Assembly: GCA_965200375.1 (NCBI GenBank)
Contig: OZ241353.1
Coordinates: 2,728,001 to 2,792,000, forward strand
From: VXYL01 sp965200375
GTDB taxonomy: Bacteria > Pseudomonadota > Gammaproteobacteria > Pseudomonadales > Azotimanducaceae
Direction of reading: 5' to 3'
Length of the DNA stretch: 64,000 nucleotides
The notes beneath the pieces were generated by a model, which did no database searches, had not been told where the DNA came from, and saw only the letters and a program-made list of their open reading frames with translations. Numbering within the stretch: the stretch's first letter is position 1; each line of letters begins with the position of its first letter. Shown here in pieces: positions 29,198 through 37,173 of the stretch. The position numbers were made by a program, and so were the translations under genes.

Positions 29198-29818
29198 TCA
29201 CTCCGCCTTGCCGGTTTTGCGGTCGGCCGCGGCCCGAACGGGCTGCCGGGCTCGATGGCCGGTACGCAGCGGCAGGGCGGCCAGGCGGCTCAACTGGGCG
29301 CCATTGCTGCCCTGGGCGGCGGACCAGTAGCGATCGCAGGCCGCCCCGAAGGCGGCGCCCGAGGTCGCCGAGTTGCTGTAGTTGTCCCACAGCCCCACGG
29401 CTTGCAGGGCATCCCGTTCCGCCAGGTAGAGATGCCGAAACCGTCCTTTGGCCAGGGCGCTGGGGGTGCCGTAGGCGCGCTCGACGTCCGTGCAGGCGGC
29501 GTAGCAGCCGTCTAGGGCCCGCACGTGATCCTGGGCCAGGGCGCAGATGGCGTCTTCCTCCAAGCGCACCAGCCGATCCTGCGAGTCTTCCGTGAGTTCG
29601 TGGTACTCGTCCGAGATCAGCAGGTCCGTCAACCGGTCCGCCCGCGCGTACAGTGCCAGCGAGGTGGTCTGGGCGCGGTCCATGCAGGCGGCGTGGCATC
29701 CCGCCACTGCCGTTCGGCCTTCCTGGGCGCGGGTGAGATTCTGGGCCGCCGCGGGCGCCGCGGCGAGCAGCGAGCAGGCCAAGGCGGCAGCGAACGTCGA
29801 TTGTTGCAGTGCGTTCAT
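29198..29818 (-). CDS. Secreted Cys-containing protein of unknown function
   Basis: A 206-residue protein with a clear signal peptide (MNALQQSTFAAALACSLLAAAPAAAQ). The mature part is helical and contains paired cysteines in 'GCHAACMDRAQ' and 'GCYAACTDVERAYG' plus 'AICALAQ' and 'AACDRYW', suggesting disulfide-linked helices in the periplasm. The C-terminal 25 residues are basic. It is not recognised as a known family and is divergent from the biotin carrier gene, from which a 174-bp gap separates it. Confidence 0.65.
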   Translation of the reverse strand: MNALQQSTFAAALACSLLAAAPAAAQNLTRAQEGRTAVAGCHAACMDRAQTTSLALYARADRLTDLLISDEYHELTEDSQDRLVRLEEDAICALAQDHVRALDGCYAACTDVERAYGTPSALAKGRFRHLYLAERDALQAVGLWDNYSNSATSGAAFGAACDRYWSAAQGSNGAQLSRLAALPLRTGHRARQPVRAAADRKTGKAE

Positions 29819-29992
29819 GGGGTGTTCCTCAAGTCACTGGGTGCCGTCCCACTACGCTACACCGGCCCGACGACGTTGGCGCGCCGAATGTCCTGCGGTT
29901 CAGCCAGCGTTCAGCCAGCCGGATCCTCTGCGCAGGGCGGGTGCCGGCGGCATCTGCTATAAAGCCGCGCTTGGCAAGGCGAGGGCGAGTCG

Positions 29993-30226
29993 ATGGCGCG
30001 GTTGGAGGTGGCGAGCGAGGTCACGGGCAGCGTCTGGAAGGTGGAAGTGGCGCCCGGCGCCCAGGTGGCCGCCGGCGACGTGCTGCTGATCCTCGAATCC
30101 ATGAAGATGGAGATTCCGGTGGAGGCGCCGGCGGCCGGCACGGTCGCGGAGGTGCTGGTGGCGGTGGAGGAATCGGTCGCCGAGGACCAGGTGGTCGCGG
30201 TGCTGGATGCCTCGACGGCGCCATGA
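29993..30226 (+). CDS. Biotin carrier protein (biotinyl domain)
   Basis: A 77-residue stand-alone biotinyl domain. The motif 'ESMKMEIPV' places the biotinylated lysine at residue 38, midway between two symmetric half-barrels ('GSVWKVEVAPGAQVAAGDVL' and 'GTVAEVLVAVEESVAEDQVV'). Its stop overlaps the carboxyltransferase ATG (ATGA). It carries CO2 between a biotin carboxylase and the downstream carboxyltransferase. No carboxylase subunit is in this window, so it must come from elsewhere. Confidence 0.92.
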   Translation: MARLEVASEVTGSVWKVEVAPGAQVAAGDVLLILESMKMEIPVEAPAAGTVAEVLVAVEESVAEDQVVAVLDASTAP

Positions 30227-31779
30227 GCTGGGAAGAAGAAGCCCGGGAGATCCGGCGTCGCCGCCACCTTGCCAAGCAGCAGGGCGGCAAGGCGGGCATC
30301 GCCAAGCAGCATGCCCGCGGCCGGCTCACCATCCGCGAGCGCATCGACGGTCTTTTGGATCCAGGCACGTTCCAGGAACAGGGCCAGGCCACGGCGACGC
30401 CGGACTACGACGACGACGGCAACCCGCTCGGCTACGTGCCCGCCAACTACGTGCTCGGCTTCGGCCGCATCGACGGCCGGCGCGTGGTGGTCGGCGGCGA
30501 GGACTTCACGCTCAAGGGCGGCTCGCCGAACGCCGCCGGGCTGCGCAAGAGCGTCTACGCCGAGCACATGGCGGTGCAGTACAGGGTGCCGCTGGTGCGT
30601 TCCCTCGAAGGCGGCGGCGGCAGCGTCAGGGGCGGCGGCGGGCGGCGCGGCGGCACCGTGGGCGAGCCGGTGTTCGCGACGCCGCGCTTTCGCATCATCG
30701 CCGATGCGATGGGGGCGGTGCCGGTAGTGTCCATGGCCGCCGGCGCGGTCGCCGGCTTTCCCGCCGGGCGGCTGGTGGCGTCCCACTTCTCGGTGATGAC
30801 GCGGCACACCGCGCAGGTGATGATCGGCGGCCCGGCCTTGGTTGAGCGGGCCCTCGGCGCGCGCCTCACCAAGGACGAGCTCGGCGGCGCCCACGTCCAT
30901 GCCAGGAGCGGCATCGTCGACAACGTCGCCGAGGACGAGCCGGCGATGTTCGCCCAGGTGCGCCGCTTCTTGAGCTATCTGCCGTCCAACGTCGGGCAGC
31001 GGGCGCCGCGCCTGGACTCCGACGACGACCCGGAGCGCATGGAGGAGGAGCTGCTGGACGCCGTGCCGAGGGATGCCAACGCGCCCTTCGACATGCGCGG
31101 CATCCTGGCCATGATCATGGACGCGGGCTCGCTGTTCGAACTGGCGCCCGGGTACGGGCCCAGCCAGATCGCCGCGCTGGCACGGCTCGACGGCCAGCCG
31201 GTGGGCGTGCTCGCCAACGACAACCGCGTCTACGCCGGCGCCATGACGGCCGAAGCCGGCCAGAAGTACCGCCGCTTCGTGGAGCTGTGCGACAGCTTCC
31301 ATCTGCCGATCGTCAACTTCATCGATCAGCCGGGCTTCATGATCGGGCCGGAGGCGGAGAAGACCGGCACCATCCGCTACGGCATGGCGGCGGTGTGCGC
31401 AGCGGCGCAGGCCACGGTGCCGTGGGCCGCCATCCAGGTCCACAAGGGCTTCGGCGTCGCCACCGCGGCCCACTACGCGCCGGGCAACTACGTGCTGGCA
31501 TGGCCGTCGGTGGAGACCGGGGCGCTGCCCTTGGAGGGCGGCGTGGCAGTGGCCTTCCACCGGGAAATATCCGCCGCCGAGGATCCCGAGGCGAAGCGCC
31601 GGGAAATCGAGGAGCGGCTGCGCAGCGCCCGTTCGCCCTATCCCCGAGCGGAGTCCTTCGCGGTCCACGAACTGATCGATCCGCGGGAGACGCGGCCGAC
31701 GCTGTGCCGCTGGATCGACTGGATCCAACCCCAGCTGGAGGAACTCACGGGACCCACGCGCTTCCCGATGCGGCCTTGA
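30223..31779 (+). CDS. Acyl-CoA carboxylase, carboxyltransferase subunit
   Basis: A 518-residue carboxyltransferase of the propionyl/methylcrotonyl-CoA carboxylase beta family. The start 'MSWEEEAREIRRRR...AKQHARGRLTIRERIDGLLD' is typical. 'DFTLKGGSPN', the glycine-rich 'EGGGGSVRGGGG', and the C-terminal oxyanion half with 'IDQPGFMIGPEAEKTGTIRYG' and 'VHKGFGVATAAHYAP' are visible. Substrate (propionyl-, methylcrotonyl- or another acyl-CoA) cannot be told. It is translationally coupled to the small biotin carrier gene. Confidence 0.9.
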   Translation: MSWEEEAREIRRRRHLAKQQGGKAGIAKQHARGRLTIRERIDGLLDPGTFQEQGQATATPDYDDDGNPLGYVPANYVLGFGRIDGRRVVVGGEDFTLKGGSPNAAGLRKSVYAEHMAVQYRVPLVRSLEGGGGSVRGGGGRRGGTVGEPVFATPRFRIIADAMGAVPVVSMAAGAVAGFPAGRLVASHFSVMTRHTAQVMIGGPALVERALGARLTKDELGGAHVHARSGIVDNVAEDEPAMFAQVRRFLSYLPSNVGQRAPRLDSDDDPERMEEELLDAVPRDANAPFDMRGILAMIMDAGSLFELAPGYGPSQIAALARLDGQPVGVLANDNRVYAGAMTAEAGQKYRRFVELCDSFHLPIVNFIDQPGFMIGPEAEKTGTIRYGMAAVCAAAQATVPWAAIQVHKGFGVATAAHYAPGNYVLAWPSVETGALPLEGGVAVAFHREISAAEDPEAKRREIEERLRSARSPYPRAESFAVHELIDPRETRPTLCRWIDWIQPQLEELTGPTRFPMRP

Positions 31780-31812
31780 CCGCCAAGAGCGGCCCCGGCG
31801 CTGGCCATTCGC

Positions 31813-32238
31813 TCAGGCGGTGCCGAGGCGCGGCGGCCCCAGGAAGGCGGACAGGCGCTCGATCAGGCTGGCGTCCGCGTCCACTTCGCATTCCCAAACC
31901 ACGAAGGTGCGCCAGCCGTCGTCCGCCAGCGCGTCGAGGTTGCGCCGATCCCGGGCGACGTTCTTGGCGAACTTGTCCTGCCAGTAGTCCTGGCGGGATT
32001 TCGGATGCGTGGTCTTCTTGCAGCCGTGCCGGTGCCAGAAGCAGCCGTGGACGAACACCGCGGTGCGCCGCTTGGCGAACACGATGTCCGGGCGGCCAGG
32101 CAGGCCGCGCACATGCAGCCGAAAGCGGTAGCCCTCGGCGTGCAGCGCCCGCCGCACCCAAAGCTCGGGCTTGGTGTCGACGCCGCGAATGCGCGCCATG
32201 AGGGCGCTGCGGGCATCCGGCGTGAGCGTGTCGACCAA
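31813..32238 (-). CDS. vsr: Very short patch repair endonuclease (Vsr)
   Basis: A 141-residue Vsr-type mismatch endonuclease. The start is the TTG at 32238, giving 'VDTLTPDARSALMARIRGVDTKPE', the family's normal opening. 'GYRFRLHVRGLPGRPDIVFAKRRTAVFVHGCFWHRHGC' holds the catalytic Asp and the zinc/Cys-His site. 'SRQDYWQDKFAKNVARDRRN' and 'GWRTFVVWECEV' follow as usual. Vsr nicks T:G mismatches arising from deaminated 5-methylcytosine and usually accompanies a C5 methyltransferase, none of which was seen here. A perfect palindrome lies 42 bp upstream of the start. Confidence 0.9.
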   Translation of the reverse strand: MVDTLTPDARSALMARIRGVDTKPELWVRRALHAEGYRFRLHVRGLPGRPDIVFAKRRTAVFVHGCFWHRHGCKKTTHPKSRQDYWQDKFAKNVARDRRNLDALADDGWRTFVVWECEVDADASLIERLSAFLGPPRLGTA

Positions 32239-32280
32239 CGGCGGCCAACCCTGCGCAGAAGAATCCGCACCGTAGCAGAA

Positions 32281-32302
32281 CCTCGTACACGTTTGTACGA
32301 GG
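32281..32302. promoter_or_regulatory. Perfect 9-bp-arm palindrome upstream of vsr
   Basis: CCTCGTACA-CGTT-TGTACGAGG, the best-preserved member of the recurring palindrome family. It lies 42 bp before the vsr TTG and 31 bp after the ankyrin gene stop. It could be an operator or a hairpin acting in the 95-bp gap between the genes. Confidence 0.65.
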
Positions 32303-32333
32303 CGCGTGGGCTCGTGCGCCTTCTCCGCAGGGT

Positions 32334-34571
32334 CTAGCCCGCTGCCTCGGCCAAGCGCCGCGCCAGATCGGCGTGGCCGCCGGCGTCGGCCCAGCCGGCC
32401 GGGGTGCCGTCGAACACGTCGTCGCGCAAGCGCGGGTCCGCGCCTCGCGCCAGCAGCAGCTCCGCCAGCGCCGCGTCGCCGTCGATGGCGGCCTGGTGCA
32501 GGGCGGTGGCGCCGTCGTCGCGATGCGCGTCTACCGGAACGCCGGCGTCGAGCAGCGCCAGCAGCAGGGCCGTCTCGCCGAGCGCCGCGCACTCGACGAC
32601 TGCCAGCCCCGAGGCGGGTGCGCCCGGATCCAGCTGCCGCACCGCGGCCGACAGCTCGGCGGCCTTCGCGGCGCGGTGCAAGTTCGCCAGCAGCTGGTGG
32701 ACGGGGTCCAGGCGGGCGCCTCCTTGCGCCAACGCCGCCAGCAGCGGCAGCGTCAGACCCGCCTCCCTGGGATGGTGGCTGGTGGTGAGCAGGCCGACGA
32801 CGTGCTCGCCGGGCCCGCCCCGATAGGTGTAGCAGACGGCGTTGGGGTCCGCACCGGCGGCGATCAGGCGGTCCACGACCGCTACGGCGTTGGCCGGCGT
32901 TCTCTGCCGCCAGTCCTCGAAGCCGTTGGCGCCCAGATAGTGGAGCAGGGTGCAGCGATGCGGGCGGGGGGAACGCGCCCTGGCGAGGGCCGGCCGTTCC
33001 CGGAGCGTGGCATCCAGGGTTTCCAGATCGCCAGCTACCACGGCGTCCGCTGCGGCCTCGAATGCCGCGGCGAAGTCGGCCTCCGGCAGGGGCGTCAAGG
33101 CCCCGGCATCCGCCTCCGCCAGCAGTTGCGCGGCCGCCGCATGGCCCGCGGCTACCGCCGTGGCCAGCGGCGTCTCGCCCTTGAAGTTCTGGGCTCTCGT
33201 GTTCGCGCCATGCGCCAGCAGAACGGCGACTGCCTCGATGTTGCCGGCGGCAGCCAGGTGCAGGGCGGTCTCGCCGTCGTCGTCCACGGCGTCCGCGTCC
33301 AGGCCGCCGTCGAGCAGCAGAGGCAGGGCGTTGTCGCAGCTTGTTCTCAGGGCAGCCGGTGCTGCGCTGCGTCCCACGGCGCGGCACACCCAAAGGTGGT
33401 CGGCGGCCTGGCAGCGGGCAGCGAGCTTGGCCGGGGCGCGTTTCGCGTCGCCGGCGAAGCACGCCCCCACCCACCGGTCCACGTCTCGAACGCGATCCTC
33501 GCGGGCCCCATGCTCGCGCAGCACGGCCGCGACTGCGTCCCGGTTGAGACAGGTGGCGATGGCCAGCGGCGTTCGCCCGTCGCGGTCGACGGCGTCCACC
33601 TTGGCGCCGTGGGCGAGCAGGGCCCGGAGGATGGCGGGATCGTTGTCCAGCATCGCCGCCTCGTGCAGGCAGGCGCCCTTGCAGCTCCAGGCGCCCATGG
33701 TCCAGTTGGGGTCGCCGCCAGCTTCGAGCAACAGGCGCGCGAGGCCGACGTCGTCGAAGCCAAGCGCATGGGGCAGGGCATGGCAGACGTGCCACTGCGG
33801 CGGCTTCGCGGCCAGGAGCGCCTTCAGGCTGGCGACGTCCCGATGGCGCACCGCTGCCCACATGGCGCAGCCTTCGTACAGGGTCGGGCCGTCTGCCGCG
33901 TCCGCCCCTGAGTCCAGCAACAGCTTCGCGAGTGCGGGACTGCGGGCGCAGTCTACGGCGGCGCCCAAGACGGTGCGGTAGCCGCGGATGGTGTCGGCCT
34001 CGCGCATGCCGGCATTGACGTCCGCGCCCAGTGCCACGAGGTCCTCGGCGACGGCTACCCGGACCAGATCCGCTGCCGGGTCGCCGGCGCGATGCCGCGA
34101 AGCGCACAGGGTCAGGAGCGGCGTCAAGCCCACCGGCGGCAGCGGTTCGTTCACCGTGTCGGCGTCGAAGCGACGGGCCGCGTCGGCGGTCGGGAGCGCC
34201 AGGGCGCAGGCTGGCGACTCCTCGGCAAGACCGGGCCAGCGCTGCATGATGGCGCTGGCCCGGCCGACGCTGCCGGCCAGCAAGGCAGCGGCGAGCGCCG
34301 CCTCCGCGCCCTCGCGGTCGAGGCGCACCGGCTCGACCGCCTTGCACAGGGATGTCCAGTCCGGAAAGCCGGCTTCCCGTGCCACGACGTGCTGCGCCGG
34401 CGCAGTGTCGATGCCGGCGCCTGCTGCCAGCTCCGGAACGGTCCGCCGAACGCGCAGCGCCGCCACGGTCTCGCCCGTGGCGACGCCGGCCCGCAGCGCC
34501 TCGACGCGCCGTTCGGCTTCCGCCAGGTCGGACAACGGGCCGTGGTTCGCGCTGCGGTCCGCGTCTGCCAT
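32334..34571 (-). CDS. Ankyrin-repeat protein
   Basis: A 745-residue protein dominated by ankyrin repeats. Clear units include 'GRTPLAIATCLNRDAVAAVLREHGA', 'GETALHLAAAGNIEAVAVLLAHGAN', 'GETPLATAVAAGHAAAAQLL' and 'GATALHQAAIDGDAALAELLLARGAD'; more degenerate ones fill the rest. No signal peptide or membrane helix was seen at the ATG start at 34571 (MADADRSANH), so it is probably cytoplasmic or exported by another route. It begins 10 bp after the TonB receptor stop. Ankyrin proteins are frequent in host-associated bacteria; the ligand is unknown. Confidence 0.85.
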   Translation of the reverse strand: MADADRSANHGPLSDLAEAERRVEALRAGVATGETVAALRVRRTVPELAAGAGIDTAPAQHVVAREAGFPDWTSLCKAVEPVRLDREGAEAALAAALLAGSVGRASAIMQRWPGLAEESPACALALPTADAARRFDADTVNEPLPPVGLTPLLTLCASRHRAGDPAADLVRVAVAEDLVALGADVNAGMREADTIRGYRTVLGAAVDCARSPALAKLLLDSGADAADGPTLYEGCAMWAAVRHRDVASLKALLAAKPPQWHVCHALPHALGFDDVGLARLLLEAGGDPNWTMGAWSCKGACLHEAAMLDNDPAILRALLAHGAKVDAVDRDGRTPLAIATCLNRDAVAAVLREHGAREDRVRDVDRWVGACFAGDAKRAPAKLAARCQAADHLWVCRAVGRSAAPAALRTSCDNALPLLLDGGLDADAVDDDGETALHLAAAGNIEAVAVLLAHGANTRAQNFKGETPLATAVAAGHAAAAQLLAEADAGALTPLPEADFAAAFEAAADAVVAGDLETLDATLRERPALARARSPRPHRCTLLHYLGANGFEDWRQRTPANAVAVVDRLIAAGADPNAVCYTYRGGPGEHVVGLLTTSHHPREAGLTLPLLAALAQGGARLDPVHQLLANLHRAAKAAELSAAVRQLDPGAPASGLAVVECAALGETALLLALLDAGVPVDAHRDDGATALHQAAIDGDAALAELLLARGADPRLRDDVFDGTPAGWADAGGHADLARRLAEAAG

Positions 34572-34581
34572 TGGCGGCTGG

Positions 34582-36780
34582 CTAGAACGCCACTCGCATG
34601 CCGATCTCGAGCGTTCGCCCAGGCGCCGGCGCCGCGTCCTTGACGAACGACGCATGGTTGCGCTGCTCTTCGTCGCGGAGGTTGCGGCCTTGGAAGAACG
34701 CCGTGCAGGTTGCGGCGCCGCAGTCCCAGTCCCGCGTGACGTGGAGCCGCAGGTCCCCGTAGGCGTCCGTGGGCAGTTCGAAGGCCGCGGTGTCGCTCTG
34801 TTCGGCGACCCGCAGGTAGTCCAGGGACCCCTGCCAGCGGCCGTGGGTGGCGGCTAGGCCGACGCCGTAGCGCGTCGGCGGCAGGCGCGGCACATGGTCG
34901 TTGCCGGAGACGTCTATGCGGGCGGCCACGGTGTCGAGTTGGGCCGTCAAGGCCAACGCTCCGTCGCCCAAGGACGCCACTTCCACGCGAGCCGCGAGGT
35001 CGAGGCCGCGGAAGAACGCATCGGCCTGGCCGAAGCGCAGCACCCGCAGCTCGTCCATCTCCGTGCCGTCAGCGAACTGGTAGATGTAGTCCCGGAATGC
35101 AGTCGCGTACACGGTGGCGGTGGCCTCGGCCCGCTCTCCCGACCAGGAGACGGTGGCGGCTGCGTGCCAGGCGGCCTCGACGTCGAGGCCGGGGTCGCCG
35201 ATCTCGAAGCTGGCGGTGGCCAGGTGGGGGCCGTCGGAGTAGAGCTCTTCGGCGCTTGGCGCCCGGGAGGAATAGCCGCCGTTTATGCCTAGGGTCGCGT
35301 CATCGAGCCGGGCCACGATGCCGAGGGAGCCGGAGATCGTCGTGAAGCTTGCATCGGGGTGCTGCGACGGTGCGTGGGCGACGCGTTCGACGCGCAGACC
35401 CGCCTCCACGTTGAACGTCGGCAGAACCCGCTCGCCTACCCAGAACAGACCCACGTTGGAGGTCTCGACCGGCGGCACGAAGGCTTCCTCGCCGATGGCC
35501 GAGAAGTCCCTGCGGCCGAACTGCGCGCCGAACACTCCGTCCACTCCAACGCCGTCGTCCTGCACCAGTTCGACGCGCCCTTCGTAGGAGTCGACGGCGA
35601 AGCGGGTGCCGACCCCGCTTTCCGGTTCCACTTCCACATGGGCGTAGTCGTTGACGCCGAAGCGGGCATTGAGGGACGTGAACGGGCCGAACGGCGCCTT
35701 CACGCCAGCTTCCGCATCCACGCGGGTCTGCTCCATCTCGATGGTCACCATTCCCTCGCCGCGCTCCTCGTCGTCGTGGTCGTCGTGGTCTTCCGCCTCG
35801 TGCTCGTCCTCGTGGTGGCCCTCGCCATCGTGATCCTCTTCCTCGTCGTGGTGGGCGTGGCTGTGGCCGGGCAGGCCGTACTCGTAGTCTAGGCGGCTCG
35901 CCGAGATGCCGGCGAACCCGCGTTCGCCGACGATGGAGAAGCCGACGGCGCCGCCGCGCCCGTCGGCGTAGCTGCCGGGCAGCCGGCCGTACGCCTCGGC
36001 TTCCTCCTCATGGTCGCCATCGTGGTCTTCGTCGTGGTCGTCGTCGTGACCCTCGCCGTGCTCGTCCTCGTGTTCTTCATGGTCCTCGTGGGCCTCCGCG
36101 GCCCGCGCGGCCTGCGACTCGGCGAAGCCTGGGATGTCGTAGTCGCTGGCGCTGCGGTCGAAGCCGTCCAGGTGCCAGGCGAACCCGCCGCCGCCGCCGT
36201 CCAGGCGCAGGGCGCCGGCGCGCCCGTTGCCATTGTCGTTGCCAAGCAGCGTGAAGCGGCCGGCGATGGCCTCCTGTACCCGATGCGGGACGCGCCCGGT
36301 GTGGACGTCCACCACCCCGCCGATGGCGCCGCTGCCATAGAGCAGCGTGCTCGGGCCCTTGAGCACCTCCACCCGGTCCGCCAGAAACGGCTCGATGGTG
36401 ACGGCGTGGTCGGCGCTGACGACCGAGGCGTCCATGGCGTCGATGCGGTCCTCCATCAGCCGCACCCGAGGGCCGCCGAGGCCGTGGATCACCGGGCGGC
36501 CCACGGCGGCGCCGTAGTCCGCGTTGTGGATGCCGGGCTGGCGGCCGACGGTGGCGCCGATGCTGGTAGCGGTTTCCCGGGCCAGCTCTTCGCCCGAGAG
36601 GACTGCGGCGGCTTCGGAAAGCCCCTCTCCGGACAACGGATGGGCGACGACGACCTCCTCGACGCGCTCGGCCGCATCCGAGTCGGCGGCCTGGTCGCCG
36701 GTTTCGGCCGCCGCCGCTGCGGCCAGCAGCAGGGCCCCCGCCGCCGTGCAGGCGCGGGAATACAAGGAACCAATTTGCAT
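34582..36780 (-). CDS. TonB-dependent receptor with histidine-rich loops (ZnuD-like)
   Basis: A 732-residue outer-membrane receptor. A signal peptide precedes the plug domain ('VEEVVVAHPLSGEGLSEAAAVLSGEELARE', 'QPGIHNADYGAAVGRPVIHGLGGPRVRLMEDRID', 'VEVLKGPSTLLYGSGAIGGVVDV'). Two loops are extraordinarily rich in His/Asp/Glu (around residues 225-270 and 315-350). The barrel closes with 'RTLEIGMRVAF'. The pattern matches ZnuD-type zinc importers, whose histidine loops capture zinc. The start is ATG 36780 after GGAGAA. It follows a small His-rich secreted protein gene, which supports metal uptake. Zinc is inferred; another divalent metal is possible. Confidence 0.87.
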   Translation of the reverse strand: MQIGSLYSRACTAAGALLLAAAAAAETGDQAADSDAAERVEEVVVAHPLSGEGLSEAAAVLSGEELARETATSIGATVGRQPGIHNADYGAAVGRPVIHGLGGPRVRLMEDRIDAMDASVVSADHAVTIEPFLADRVEVLKGPSTLLYGSGAIGGVVDVHTGRVPHRVQEAIAGRFTLLGNDNGNGRAGALRLDGGGGGFAWHLDGFDRSASDYDIPGFAESQAARAAEAHEDHEEHEDEHGEGHDDDHDEDHDGDHEEEAEAYGRLPGSYADGRGGAVGFSIVGERGFAGISASRLDYEYGLPGHSHAHHDEEEDHDGEGHHEDEHEAEDHDDHDDEERGEGMVTIEMEQTRVDAEAGVKAPFGPFTSLNARFGVNDYAHVEVEPESGVGTRFAVDSYEGRVELVQDDGVGVDGVFGAQFGRRDFSAIGEEAFVPPVETSNVGLFWVGERVLPTFNVEAGLRVERVAHAPSQHPDASFTTISGSLGIVARLDDATLGINGGYSSRAPSAEELYSDGPHLATASFEIGDPGLDVEAAWHAAATVSWSGERAEATATVYATAFRDYIYQFADGTEMDELRVLRFGQADAFFRGLDLAARVEVASLGDGALALTAQLDTVAARIDVSGNDHVPRLPPTRYGVGLAATHGRWQGSLDYLRVAEQSDTAAFELPTDAYGDLRLHVTRDWDCGAATCTAFFQGRNLRDEEQRNHASFVKDAAPAPGRTLEIGMRVAF

Positions 36781-36827
36781 GGGGTTCTCCAATCAATGGC
36801 GTAACGGCGCGTGCCTGGCGGCACACG

Positions 36828-36851
36828 GGCGCCCGACAGTTGCCGGGCGCC
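36828..36851 (-). other. GC hairpin between small His-rich gene and TonB receptor
   Basis: GGCGCCCG and CGGGCGCC arms (8 bp, perfect) around an 8-nt loop in the 87-bp gap upstream of the receptor. No U-tract and no recognisable Zur box were seen. It might slow read-through or protect the mRNA end. Confidence 0.4.
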
Positions 36852-36867
36852 GCGGCTGCGTTCTACG

Positions 36868-37173
36868 TCATCGGTTGAGTGGTGGCCCCCGGGCGAAGCG
36901 GCACCGCGGCGCCTTGTCGAGAACCGCCGGCACGGCTTGGCCCTCGGTGCGTACCGGCACGCAGACGGGCTGCGGCGGGGCGCTCGACCGGCTCGCGGGC
37001 GCGGCGCTGCCAGCGCTGCAAAATACGCAGGCGCCAGCGTCATGGGCATGGTCGTGGTCGTGGGCGTGGCCGACGGAGGCAAGGCCGAGATGCAGCGCCA
37101 GCAGCCCGGCGACCAGGCCGGCCAGTGCCAGGCGGCTGGTCCCCCAGCGGCGCACCGCGAACGTTCGCGTCAT
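36868..37173 (-). CDS. Small His-rich secreted or membrane protein (DUF2946-like)
   Basis: A 101-residue protein. An N-terminal helix ('LALAGLVAGLLALHLGLASVGHA') is followed by 'HDHDHAHDAGACVFC', a metal-binding-looking cluster with a CxxC, and a C terminus 'CRFARGPPLNR' similar to the end of DUF2946 proteins. Its ATG overlaps the MaoC gene stop by 4 bp (ATGA), and it precedes the His-rich TonB receptor. A role in periplasmic metal handling is likely by composition and context. Confidence 0.65.
   Translation of the reverse strand: MTRTFAVRRWGTSRLALAGLVAGLLALHLGLASVGHAHDHDHAHDAGACVFCSAGSAAPASRSSAPPQPVCVPVRTEGQAVPAVLDKAPRCRFARGPPLNR

Noticed and set aside
36780..36867. Possible Zur operator before the TonB receptor
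   Set aside because: No AT-rich Zur-type palindrome is present; only a GC hairpin was found.
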